NCBI GenBank assembly: GCA_035771165.1
Contig: JAWNZC010000100.1
Span: 1,541,001-1,605,000 of the forward strand
DNA: 64,000 nucleotides
Direction: 5' to 3'
Source of the DNA: Paragorgia papillata
Taxonomy: Eukaryota > Cnidaria > Anthozoa > Scleralcyonacea > Coralliidae
Positions 48,201-59,194 of this stretch are shown here, piece after piece. The translations under genes were made by a program, and so were the position numbers. The notes below the pieces were generated by a model. That model did not search any database and was not told the DNA's origin. It saw only the letters and a list, made by a program, of their open reading frames with translations. The first letter of the stretch is position 1, and each line of letters starts with the position of its first letter.

Positions 48201-48557
48201 AAGAGGACAACGAAGAAAAGGATAGTGAAATAGTCAATTGAGATGGTCTAAGAAACAAACAGCGGATTTAATATATCTTGAAGCGAAACCAGAGAACCTG
48301 AAGAAACCAAACGCCGTATGGTAAAAAAATCTCGTCACTCAGTGGTCTCAAAATCATTTTAAAGTTAACGGTAGGGGATTTGCATTTATTTAGTATTCTA
48401 AATAATTATATTTATTTAGTATTTATATATTGTGTAAACGCCAAGAACGGTATACAGTTTCAGTATACCTTGACCTTGTCCTTATGTTGTTTTGAAGTTT
48501 TCGCTTAACCTAAAACAATATACAGCTTCACCTTTTCGTGCTTTTCCTTTGCTCGTT
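48201..48557 (+). repeat. flipped internal segment, long-copy version
   Basis: Same orientation as 9122-9479, while its flanks (48110-48195 and 48560-49140) are inverted between copies. Confidence 0.75.
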
Positions 48558-49140
48558 CAGACCATAAGTCAGCTTAACTAAAGCTAACTTAAAACACTAC
48601 TTTAGGCTTATGTAGACGTGATGTTTTTCATTGACTTTGCATCCACTTTTTATTATTAAAAATACTCATGGGCTTTGTCGATTTTCTTGGCTATATTTCC
48701 AAATTTTCGACTGAAACGTGGTCTGTTTAATACTTCTTTCAGGAATCCGATTCTACTGAATTGTTTTATCTCAGACTCTATTATAAATGTAATTTTTTTA
48801 ATTCTGCCTTTGCAAAACATGTATGCATAGGGAAGCCATTTAAAGGCTTGCTAAAAATAATCCCTTTTGAAACCTCCTAAAAACAATATATTTCTTACAA
48901 CCAGAATTTAATAATGAAATTGGTATGTTCAACTTCATTAAATCAGTTTTATTAGTCATCTTACCCATAAATTATATAATAAACTTGAGGATTATCATTT
49001 GTTTTTATATCTGTTTGTTTTTATACTGGCTGTATATAATCAGGAGTGCTTATTTTAATCAGGGGGTGGGTGGGTTGGTAGGGGTGTTTCAAAAAAGCAT
49101 GTAAAAGCGGGCGAGGGGTTGTTCCGTTTATGTATTTCTA

Positions 49141-50247
49141 GTATAACCTTCATGCAGTTTCAGGCTTCAGTCACTGAGCTGCGAGTTGTTTGCCAAGATC
49201 CTTTCGTGAATCAAACAGACAAAAATGCGGACTGACGGACTGTGGCTAGACAATCGCCTATTGTTTGTGCACAGCACAACCAATCAAAACTGGGAAACCA
49301 TTTAAATGCACGATTAGCAAAGCCTGACAAAATAATTCGATAAATATTTTTTTAAAACGTCACATATTTAAATTGTCAGACGTTAAAATTTTGAGAGCTT
49401 TAATACCGTAAATGTTTCGAATATACATCTGAGTTGGTGACAAAGAGAACTCTAAAGACTATACTAAAGGATCGACCTAAAGGAATAATGACAGGAACTG
49501 TAAGACGCTATTTATAAATAACCGCACCAGGGGGTGCTTATACAGGAAAACGCAGTGGAGGGGGGCAGTGGAAGAGGGGGGGGGGGGGGTAATCGAGAGG
49601 GCTTATATACGGCCTTAGTACTACCGGCCCCAATAGTTTTTAAGGTGGCTCGATATGGAAAAGCTATCTGCAATCAGATTTTCCCCTATAAAACGTTTCA
49701 TAGCGCTAGATTCGTTTCGATCTTCGTTCTAGTTCCTTGCACAGCGCTAGTGTTACTCTTTAATTTTGAAAAGCATTGGATAGTCCAAAATTCTCAGGAG
49801 GGGAGAAATCTTTGTTCTAGTGAGTTCAGAAATTCTAATTTGCATTATATTTGCATATTACAATAAATGTGATTTGTCCAGACACACAAATGCTACAAGT
49901 GTAAAACTTTTCAATTATCAGCACTGACACTAAAGCTAGATGCATGAAAGGAACTAGAATGAGGCTACACTGCAAAACGTTTTAGGGAAAAATATATAAG
50001 TTTTTATAACGTTTTCCTATCAAGCCACATTAAACCATTTTCTGCCATTTGAAAATTATTCAGCCATTGTCTCACGAACACAATATTCAAATAAAAATGT
50101 ACATATGTAGAACAAAAGAAGAACTTTATTTGTTTGTTTTCTTTGCTAATACTTACAGGAACTGTACCTTATATATAAAGCATTTTCACCCTGATTTATA
50201 TTTTCCTGAATCCATGTTAAACGACATTCTTTATAAAATAAATTTAG
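49141..50247. other. no supported gene
   Basis: Contains a G-rich run at about 49558-49590. The frame at 50049-50258 has no domain. A first exon for the P-transposase relic downstream would be expected here but was not found. Confidence 0.45.
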
Positions 50248-51543
50248 GTTCCCATTAATGAGTCCACAGTTACTAGCGAAATGGGAAAATGCTATTAAAA
50301 AATGTGATGCTCAAGGGGGAAAATGGACAGCCAGCTCTTCCAGCTACATTTGCAGCAAACATTTTATAGATAATGATTACATGTTTACAAATGCACTTCT
50401 AAAGATCAGAAGTTGTCGGCTAAAATTCAGTGCTGTTCCATCAGTTTTACTAGTAAATCCACCTGCAGTTCCAGCAATGCCTGAGCAAGATCCAGTGGTC
50501 ACATGCCAGGGGCCTAAAGTAGACAGCCCCCCAGATAGTTCTCCCCAACCACAAACCACTTTTCAACAAGTAAATCCACCAGCAGTTGCAATAACTCATA
50601 ATCCGACAGCTGGAGGTCAGGGGCTTAAACGCATTCTCCCAGATGATTTTCTCACACCAACAAGCAAAAAATTGAAGCTCGACAACAATGTCAATCTTCC
50701 CCTTGATAGTTCTCCACCTGTAAAAGTTGAAATTAAGCACAGTGGTGACAACTCAATGCTCGACAAAATGGTAAAAGAAAATAAAAAGATGAAACGGAAA
50801 ATAAAAACACTGAAGCAGCAGCTGAGAAGTAAAGATAACCAAATCAAAACCATGAAGCATTTAATTTCCACACTAAAGAGAAAAATGTTAATTAAAACAG
50901 CTGAAGCAAAGTTGCTTCACAACAATTTTGATGGTGTGAAACTAGCGTTATCTACTAATGCACTAAATAATTCAAAAAAGTCATCACGAAACAGGAGATA
51001 CAGCAATCAAGTTAAAGAGTTTGCACTCACCTTACATTTTTACTCTCCAAAAGCTTACAAGTATGTGAGGTCTATCATGCCGCTTCCTAACCCATCTTTA
51101 ATTCGCAAGTGGGCAAGTTCAATAAATTGTGAACCAGGATTTCTGAGTGAATCCCTTCACATTCTAGCAGAAGAATGTAAAACCAAACCTGAAAACAAAG
51201 ATAGCTGTTTGGTACTGGATGCAATGGCCATACGGAAGCAAGTCATATGGGATGTGGCCAGCAACAAGTAGAGTGGCTTTGTAGACCATGGTCCACTTGA
51301 AGCAAAATAAATCATTGCCACAGAAGCACTGGTTTTCCACCTAATAGTTAGGCTTTGGTGCCATTGGAAACAGCCTATTGGGTACTTCTTGATTGACAAA
51401 ATGTCTGCTGCTACACAAGCATCCCTTGTCAATATGGCTTTAATAATGGCTAGCAACGCTGGTCTAAAAGTGTGGTGTGTTACATGTGACGGCACTACGA
51501 CCAACATCAGCACGAACGCTCTTATCGATGTGATATTGTACAG
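50248..51543 (+). pseudogene. second THAP/P-type transposase relic
   Basis: The exon opens at an acceptor (AATTTAG/G) near 50248 with the second half of a THAP domain (KWENAIKKC, SYICSKHF, ending AVPSVLL). A Pro-rich linker, a Lys-rich coiled coil at about 50770-50900 and the start of a P-transposase core (RRYSNQVKEFALTLHFYSPK, CLVLDAMAIRKQ) follow. TAG at 51269-51271 and TAA near 51308 interrupt the frame, which then continues recognisably (GYFLIDKMSAATQASLVNMA, CDGTTTN) to 51543. The C-terminal two thirds are missing. The sequence is clearly different from the transposase at 44365-47100, so it belongs to a second P-like family. No terminal repeats were found. Confidence 0.8.
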
Positions 51544-51587
51544 CTAGCTAGGCATACACTAGTGTAGTATGAATAACTGTCACTGCC

Positions 51588-51713
51588 AGACTGGAAAGTT
51601 TGTAAAAATGCGCAACGGAGGTTTGTATATTTCTTATATGTGTGCAATTGTCAGCATGAAGGCTGAAACTGCGCAACGGAGATCTCTGTTGCGCGGTACA
51701 AACTTTCCAGTCT
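51588..51713. mobile_element. 126-bp MITE
   Basis: Terminal inverted repeats AGACTGGAAAGTTTGTA at both ends, continuing with GCGCAAC. Non-coding. Confidence 0.75.
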
Positions 51714-51800
51714 ATTGTTGTGTTAAATAAAAGTTAACCTTGTTTGGATACTGCTTATTGGAATATCTACAATCCAAATGTGGAATACTAATTTTCAAGG

Positions 51801-52116
51801 AGGGATATGCAACTTACAGTTAAAATGGAAATACCTTCCCACTTCTTCTTCTGTAGTTCGTTGCGTATTACTGTATTTCTGTAGCCGCTACCAAAGCCTG
51901 AGAATTTTTGTTGTTGAAAACTGTACTGTACATAAATAGTATAATTTAGCTTTAAATGGCATTTAATCATAATACAGTACAATGTACATAATACAAGAAT
52001 TGGCGACTTTTATCACTAGACTTTCCTCACGCTTCAGTAGTGGCTACAGTAATACACAACCTACTACAGAAGCGGAAGTGGGAAGGTATTTCCATTTTGA
52101 CTGTAAATGAAGGGCT
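51801..52116. mobile_element. foldback element
   Basis: 51801-51897 and 52032-52116 are reverse complements (AAAATGGAAATACCTTCCCA) with a few mismatches, around a 135-bp spacer. Confidence 0.75.
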
Positions 52117-52154
52117 GTCGAGAGCTGGGATAGCCCCTGGGTCAAACGTTGGCG

Positions 52155-52640
52155 CCAGGCCCCCCTGCCCCTGCCCCCCCCCCCCCCCCACCCCCAGCAA
52201 AAACAATGTTTTAACAAGTGCTGTAAAAGTTACATAATTTTTGTAACTAGTTTCAGTTACAGTTACCATCATTAGAAAAGTAACTAGTTACCGATAAAAG
52301 TTACAATGAAAAGAAACTAACTAGTTAGTTACAAAGTAACTCCAAATATTTTGTAACTAGTTACAAAGTTACATTTGTCCATGTTACTAGAATCAACAAA
52401 GAAATTTCTGGTTTTTAGATGCCAATACCATAATTATGTTTTTACAGCTAAATATAGTTGTCACTAAGCCGAAATAGTCAAATAATATATAATGTATCTT
52501 TATTATTATATCAAAACCATTTTTTATCAAGAAATAATGACATCCTCAACTGAAAATCAGTAACTATAGTCACATTTTTTAACCAAATATTGTAACTAGT
52601 TACAGTTCTTTAAAAAAGTAACTAGTTATAACTCCTTGCA
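52155..52640. repeat. poly-C followed by GTAACTAGTTAC-type repeats
   Basis: A C-run at about 52165-52190 is followed by many copies of GTAACTAGTTAC or half-sites of it, concentrated at 52240-52380 and again at 52590-52640. Each motif is self-complementary, so the region can fold in many ways. Confidence 0.7.
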
Positions 52641-53220
52641 ACTCGAATTCACCTTGTGACTACTCTTTGCCAGAAACCTGTTTACTTTTACTTTTCTTAG
52701 TTCTGTTTATATACAGCAACAAGACGCCTGCTTAGGCGTTCACTCGGGCTACTCATAGCAATGCAGCTCGGCATAGCCTATGCACGAAACAGCGTGCACA
52801 AATTAAGCGTTTGTTAAAAAGTACAAAATAACCTATAGTAAAATCTACAGTGCTAGATTCGGTAGATTCAAGCGATCATTAGACATCCCGCTGCCAGTTC
52901 GCCTGCCATTAGTGAAAGAGCTGGATTGAACGAGCTACATTGCAGCGGCGAACTGGCAGCTACTACGTCTGTGAACACACTGAACATGTCCAAGAAAGAA
53001 CACTTCACTTCAAACAACTTGATCAGACATCAGGAAAGCGAAGATTTATAGAAAGAACGTATGAAATTTTAGCACGCATCAGTTTCGCAAAGCCTGACGG
53101 GATGACGTAATGATTGCCATTTCGAAACATAGACAAAAAAATAATAAAAATAACGATGCCGAAACCTAGACTCGTCTACCACAGATAGCCCGAGTAGTAA
53201 TACATTTCTTTGGACTAAAA
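52641..53220. other. no supported gene
   Basis: A short inverted pair around GCTGCCAGTTCGCC and GGCGAACTGGCAGC (about 52890-52965) is the only structure seen. Confidence 0.45.
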
Positions 53221-53224
53221 CGTC

Positions 53225-53315
53225 ACAGGTCCTTATTTTAACCCACAACCTTCCGAACGCCAGCCGGACGCTCTCACCATTGAGCCACTGGAACTCAGAT
53301 GGTAGACCGAGGTTG
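53225..53315 (-). mobile_element. tRNA-like SINE fragment
   Basis: On the minus strand, TGGCTCAATGG fits an A box, and GTGGGTTAAAATAAGG lies where a B box belongs but is degenerate. It is too decayed to be a tRNA gene. Confidence 0.45.
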
Positions 53316-53937
53316 TTTTCAAGCTGAAAACACTAATAACGCATAGATAGTCAGTTCTTGATAATAGATTAATTTCAGGGTATTGTGCGTGCATCATTTT
53401 TGCAAAGGAATTGGCAGGCTCTTGGTTGGCTCCCCACAAAGTAAGTAATGGCAAACAGACTTGCTAACGAGCCAACAACAGCAGAATAACAGTGTTAAAC
53501 ATCCAGAAACTGTAACTATACTTTGTTTATTTTAAACAGTATGTTTACTTTGAGAGGAGCTTGCCAGTTTTTTTGAAAAATGATGCGCACCGAACACTCT
53601 GAAACTCACCTATTGTGAAATGAATGCTTTTAACATAAGCCCTTAGCACCATAGCTTCCCAAATGAAAACTGTACATCACTTTTTCGTCTTTACTGGTTC
53701 TTGGACTAGAAAAATAATAGTCCTTGTTCTGAAACTCCCGAGAGCCAGAATTTTGTAGTGTATGTTCCTAAAAGCAGTAATGCAGTGAATACAATTAAAG
53801 AAAAAAAATATTTTAAAATTGTGAAAAAAGGCTTGTGCTGAAATAAGTGAAAAGTACCTTCCATCAATCTGTTGCCATGGTGAAATCACAGAAGATTATT
53901 TTTTTTTAAATGTGGCACTGCCAGTGAATGTAATATT

Positions 53938-54099
53938 AACTACTTATTGACCGAGCGTGAGGTCTGTACTAGTGAAATATCGGACCGATGTTTTTTTAGT
54001 ACGGACCGAGACGAGCGCAGCGAGTTGAGGTCTGTGCAAAAAACAGAGGTCCGATATTTCACTAGTACAGACCGAACAAGCGAGGTCAATAAGTAGTTT
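53938..54099. mobile_element. 162-bp hairpin element
   Basis: Starts ACTACTTATTGACC and ends GGTCAATAAGTAGT. The inner arms pair through TGTACTAGTGAAATATCGGA, and the loop region is GACGAGCGCAGCGAG. Confidence 0.8.
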
Positions 54100-54668
54100 A
54101 TTATATGGCCATAAATGTTGTGAACGTTCTGTGAAAACTCGACCCATCTTTCTTGCGAACTAAACGAAAATGGCAGTCTTTTTCCCATGCAAGTACTTTC
54201 CGTTGAGCTAGAATCCTGAACTTTCTACCCCAAATAGTAATTTTCAATTGCTTGTGTTTGACATATTGCTCAAGATCGTACGTTAAGTAGTTTGAATAAA
54301 ATATCATCTGGAATTCTAATATTTGTGAGAAGTAAATGTTAATTTACGAACAATGTCACGAACGTTTTGGATATTTTAAAAACTTTCACAAAACGTGGAA
54401 ACTCGAACTATACATCAAATGAAAGCTTATAAAATTTCTAACAACATACCTGCACGATATATTTCAACAATAAGTAGTTCTGAAATTATAATCCATCTTG
54501 TTGCCGATATACTGACATGACTGCCATTTTGTTTATAAAACTTACGGCCCCGAACGGCAGATTCCGCTCTGAGCGGGCGGATACGGGAAATATCCGACCG
54601 CTTATGAACCAATCAAATTACAGGATTTCCGTATTCGGACCTCTCAGCGCTGCTGCCATATAATAAAC
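54100..54668. other. AT-rich segment bounded by inverted TTTATTATATGGC
   Basis: TTTATTATATGGC at 54098 and its reverse complement at 54656 face each other. Together with the hairpin just left they may mark one larger non-coding element. No gene is seen. Confidence 0.4.
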
Positions 54669-54855
54669 CGTAATATTAATGCGTATAAAACAATTTCCCT
54701 CGATATTCTCCTAATTCATAAAAATATATTATAAATCATTCTTCTGGCCAGAATTTTGAAACATTTATATTAAGAAATACAGGCTCTACCTTCAATGATA
54801 ATCTAGAAACAAAAGGGAAACAAGAAATTATTAAACATATTGCAATGCATATATA

Positions 54856-55294
54856 CAGTGGAGCCTCGCTATAGCGCGCATCGTTATAACGCGTGACTCG
54901 GTATAACGCCGTGGATCCTTGGACCCCAAAATTTTACTTTTCCTGGTTTGTCATTTGACGACTTATACTTATGTTAACCAACAGTACTGAAGTTCACCAC
55001 AGACCGCTAAATTCCGCAAAAATAGAGACAGAATTGATGTGTAATATGAATAATCGCAATCATTACAAGATAAAACAACAACACGGCAGTGCGATCATTG
55101 TGAGAAATGAAACCATGCTCAAAAATCTTATTTCAATTCCATTTTGTTCAAGTCTGTCTTGAGCGGGCTTCAAACTTCTTCAGTCGCGATTTGGGAGCGG
55201 GCTTCAAACTTCTTCAGTCGCGATTTGGATTGTTAGAATCGAACAGAAAGTGCTTCTGGCAGAACTCAACCTCGCTCCCAGCGAGGCTCCACTG
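54856..55294. mobile_element. 439-bp pogo/Tc1-mariner-like MITE
   Basis: Left end CAGTGGAGCCTCGCT and right end AGCGAGGCTCCACTG are inverted repeats flanked by TA on both sides, as expected for a Tc1/mariner-type target duplication. Inside, a 38-bp segment starting GCGGGCTTCAAACTTCTTCA is tandemly duplicated at about 55165-55230. Confidence 0.85.
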
Positions 55295-55384
55295 TACTGT
55301 AGTGCTAGAGTTACAATGTGAAAATAAGTATTTCAAACGATTATTGTGAGACAGTGAACTCAGGTGGAGAGTAATATTAAAGTG

Positions 55385-56340
55385 CAACCTCGTCCCCAGG
55401 GCCATTTGTAGGGGCTGGGCCAAGATGGCGGCCAAAAACAAAATGGCGGGAACAAATAGCCCTGGTACAGGCTGAGCTATCACCACATCTGATTGGTCGA
55501 GATAACATTGGATGTTTTAGGTATTCTGATTGGTGGAAACAAGGCGGGCGGCAGGCTAACTCGCGGGCATTTGTTTTTAGGGCTCAAATATATTAAATAA
55601 GTGTTTATACCAGAATTGCCGGCTGTTAACTGAAAAACAACTTCAAAATGAATGAAAAATATGAGGAAAACTGGCGAAACACCCGTAAAAACGTCGGAAG
55701 AATATGCAATGGTGAGTCGTGTCGTCTCTGTGCCCTGGCTGCCATTCAACGAAGTCCATGAGACGGCAATTCAGTGTGTTTTCTAAATCGGGCGAAAGAC
55801 TTTGTGAAGAAAGTCAAAAAGTATTTTGGCTGCGAAAGGAAAGTACACCACAGGGCAGAATTTACGTGTTTGGCCATTGAGAAGCAGGCTTTTTTCAAAC
55901 AAGAATTCTCGACTAAACGAAGCCTAAATGTTTTTCAAAACGCTGCATTGAATCCACCGAAAACTCACGAAAACAAGGCGCCCGACCAGACAACGGCAAT
56001 CCAGTTTCTTGCGAATTTGGTACAACGGTGAAGCAAATGATAAATAATAAGCATTTACAGATATTTATTAAAAGTGTATTTATTTTAATAATTCGACAAT
56101 GTATTTGGAAATGAATGTTTTGATTGTTTTCAGTTTGGGTCAGTCAAGTTGAACTAAATATTCAGAAAAAATTGAGCCTGACTAGGCGCGATAAACTTAG
56201 TGAAGCCTGGGTCCGAGTCAAAAATGCGCCATGAGATGGCGCATTTTTCGCAGCCTGTACCAGGGCTATTTGTTCCCGCCATTTTGTTTTTGGCCGCCAT
56301 CTTGGCCCAGCCCCTACAAATGGCCCTGGGGACGAGGTTG
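55385..56340. mobile_element. MULE-like element, 956 bp, young
   Basis: The 90-bp termini 55385-55474 and 56251-56340 are exact reverse complements starting CAACCTCGTCCCCAGGGCCA. The 9-bp sequence ATTAAAGTG flanks both ends (55376-55384 and 56341-56349). A 9-bp duplication with long identical termini is characteristic of Mutator-like elements, and the perfect identity implies recent insertion. The interior does not encode a recognisable transposase. Confidence 0.85.
55648..56031 (+). other. possible captured coding fragment inside the MULE-like element
   Basis: From an ATG at 55648 a short frame (MNEKYEENWRNTRKNVG) ends at a good donor near 55714 (CAATG/GTGAGT). A second frame, 55774-56031, is Lys/Arg-rich (AKDFVKKVKKYFGCERKVHH) and ends with a TGA. 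They look more protein-like than their surroundings. They may be exons of a host gene carried by the element, or remains of the element's own gene. I do not recognise the product. Confidence 0.35.
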
Positions 56341-56393
56341 ATTAAAGTGTTACTCCGAGTGACGACCCATATTGGACAAGTAGAGAAAAATTA

Positions 56394-56756
56394 GCCTGCG
56401 TGCAGTCTCTATAGCGGAAATTGAAATAGGTTTCCTGTAAAGACTGCGAATTGGAACGCAAAAGCTTGTTCTGGTCACGTGGGTTTCCCGAAGAATGTGG
56501 GGAAAGAACCTGATTTTAAGAACACTTTTAAAAGCTTCTCCTTGAAGTGTAGCAGCATCGATACACACCATCTTGCTTTTGTCTTGGGCACATTGGCATT
56601 CCTTAGCATAAATTTTGCATAATTTGCAAATAACTAATCAGGTTCTTTCCCCACATTCTTGGGGGAAACCGACGTAACCAGAACAAGCTTTTGCGTTCCG
56701 ATTCACAGTCTCTACAGGAAACCTACTCTGTTTCCGTGTAGAGACTGCACGCAGGC
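56394..56756. mobile_element. foldback MITE with 120-bp arms
   Basis: Ends GCCTGCGTGCAGTCTCTA and its reverse complement. The arms continue through CAAAAGCTTGTTCTGGT and AATGTGGGGAAAGAACCTGA around a spacer of about 120 bp. Confidence 0.8.
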
Positions 56757-57165
56757 CAAGGGGCTGTTTACATGGGAGGCGGGAAGGGATGTTTGCCGGG
56801 ATGGGACGATTATTTGTCCCGTTCCGTTTATATGGAAAGATGTTTGCCGGGACGTTTTTCATCCCGTCCTGGCAAAGCGAGATCCCGGTTTTCTCAACCG
56901 GGATCCCGGCAAATCCAAGACAATTTTTCTCATGTAAACACTCCGTCCCGCTTGGCCAGGACGATATTATGCTGACTTTGCAAGATTTGTCATGTGATGC
57001 AAGATGCAAAAACAAAAATGGCTTCCACAGAGAAGAGGAGTGCCTAGTCGTTTGCCTAGTCCGTCTACTCCGAACGTTTTCTCAAGAAATAATCCAATGT
57101 AGAAGTTATAAAATATATTGGCATTCACCTTCCTAAAACATACGTACATTTTATCCGAGCAAATA

Positions 57166-57386
57166 GCTTAGTTTCCCTAAAAAAAGCGAAATACCGAACA
57201 TGTCCAAATCATAATAGCGACCGCTATTATGAATTTTTTTTTAGTATGTATTATAATCTGTCTTCTCCGAATGTTTTCTCGAGAAATAAACCACTGTAGT
57301 AGCTTCAAATATACTGGAGGAAAGATAATTAATATGGCTACAACATACGTACAGTTTATCCGACCAAATAGCTTAGTTTTCTTAAA
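57166..57386 (+). repeat. internal direct repeat, copy 1
   Basis: Shares CGAAATACCGAACATGTCCA and CATACGTACAGTTTATCCGA with 58828-59040. A further partial unit precedes it at about 57055-57165, so the repeat was originally tandem. Confidence 0.75.
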
Positions 57387-58827
57387 ACTACAATCCGAGA
57401 ATAATTAATTGGGACACTAAAGCATCAATTAGCTTCCTTCTTGCTTATTTCACTATCGTGGGATAAATAACGTTGCCTTACCCCTCCCCACCCCCCACCA
57501 ATCAATGTTGATTTCCAGGGGACACTTCTGAGGCCTAGCAAACAAAAATTCGGTCGCAACCTTGATCGGAGGGGGAAGGGGAGGGCACATTTTAAAGATA
57601 AATCGCGTGCGCACAGAAGTCACTTGACATACGCTGTGTCCCAATGTAATTATTCCACGATTATAGATCCCAAAGATAGTGCAAAGTTTCTAGTCAAAGA
57701 TAATAACAATTTTTGCCACATGCACGGACAGAGCTGCCAGCCCCCCAAGTTAATTTAATACGAGCCTAAACTCAGACAAACAACCCAAAATACCCCAAAT
57801 TACGATCGTGTGATGATTATGTTGCTAGCTTCACGTTATTGTAGCCTTGCGAATCGTCTGCCAAATCACGCGCTAACTACACGCAAGTAAAACAGATACA
57901 TGTAGAACCACGTGTAGAACTTAAACATTCATGTTTATGGCCAGGGTTATTCGTACGGTTGTTTATTGAACGCCAAATCAAAATGCGAAGACAGTCTACA
58001 ATCTCCAGTCTTCAGAATTTGTTACTGAGCTGACGTGCAAAACTGCTCGAGCGCCACTCGTGTAAAATATAACAGACACGAACGAACAACACTCTACAAA
58101 CCGACTTCACAACATCGTCATTCGTCAGCATGCCAGACCATATTAAAGTTAAATATAAAGTTTTTAATATTTATTCGCACCTTCCGCTAGGCAGACAATA
58201 AATCCTTTCGTCCAGACCATAATTATTTAATTAGCCATGCTGCTCAGCCTAGAAAGGTTGTTTCGAGAAGAAAATTGATCGCTCCTTTACGTTTCTCCGC
58301 CATTGTTGTATTCGCCAGTCGTAAACAAAACCACGCGTGCGCAGTGCTACTGCTATTCTAATATATTCCGTGGGGAAACTTCTTTCATTCTTGGTATATT
58401 AAGATATCCACGTATTTCAAGAAATATCCATAGATAAGTTACAAACCTGTCTGTTATCGCTCTTTAGGGCTTACGAGCTTTAAGCGACATAAATATTTGT
58501 CGTCTCTGAAAGACTGATACTTATAGTGTTTGCTAAAGTCTTTGGTCTATCTTTTTGTTCGCCTTTATGCATTTTTGTGCAGGGTGCACGGTCACTGAAC
58601 ACATTGTATTTTAGTATAATGAACGAATTGTCCAATAGCAACGTTTCAGTTCAATCACTCAACCGTGCTATTTAAATATTAATAAACCTAAAACAAAGGA
58701 TGTGCACGGTGTAAGCTACGGTTCAACATAAAATCACAGCTCGTTATAGCCGCTTTGAAGTTTGCCGAGTTTCCAGAAAATATCTCGATTGACTATGTCA
58801 CAATATACTGCAAAGTTTCTGGCTTTG

Positions 58828-59060
58828 CACTAAAAAGCGAAATACCGAACATGTCCAAATCATAATAGCGGACGCTATTTTGAAATTATTTTTTGTGTGT
58901 ATTATAATCTGTCTTCTCCGAATGTTTCCTCGAGAAATAAACCACTGTAGAAGCTTTCAAATATACTGGAAGTAAGATAATTCATCTGGCTACAACATAC
59001 GTACAGTTTATCCGACCAAATAGCCTAGTTTTCTTAAAAAAAGTGAAATACCGAACATGT
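58828..59060 (+). repeat. internal direct repeat, copy 2
   Basis: Same orientation as 57166-57386 and ending with the start of another unit, which again suggests a tandem array split by about 1.4 kb of other sequence. Confidence 0.75.
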
Positions 59061-59194
59061 CCAACACGAACTAGAGGTGCTTGTTGAACGTCCCGGGTAT
59101 TCCAGGGTGAAATCGTCCCGGTAGAAACATTCGCATGTAAACCCGGGATGAAAAACGTCCCGTCCCGCCTCCAATGTAAACAGCCCCTAAGAAA

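Larger units (their letters stand above)
38968..49140. mobile_element. P-like element, long copy with coding region (about 10.2 kb)
   Basis: Its ends are defined by similarity to the inverted short copy at 8537-11410: CATGCGCTGCAGGGGGTCTT at 38968 and CTCGCCCGCTTTTACATG (reversed) near 49115. Contents in order: a 2-kb 15-bp array, unique sequence, a second 15-bp array, a C2H2 ORF (+), a THAP/P transposase (-), and about 2 kb of unique sequence. The two ends do not form an obvious short terminal inverted repeat, and no 8-bp target duplication (usual for P elements) was found. The boundaries are therefore approximate, and the unit could instead be one arm of a larger inverted structure. Confidence 0.7.
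56761..59188. mobile_element. 2.4-kb non-autonomous element with PIF/Harbinger-like ends
   Basis: Left end GGGGCTGTTTACATGGGAGG; right end reversed GGGGCTGTTTACATTGGAGG. The right flank is TAA and the left flank CAA, compatible with a mutated TWA duplication. The subterminal region repeats GGGATG and CCGGGA motifs. The interior holds two direct copies of a segment of about 220 bp (57166-57386 and 58828-59040). No transposase is present. Confidence 0.65.

Noticed and set aside
57166..59060. Long terminal repeats of a retrotransposon
   Set aside because: The direct copies lack TG...CA ends, a primer-binding site and gag-pol sequence, and a partial third unit points to a split tandem repeat.
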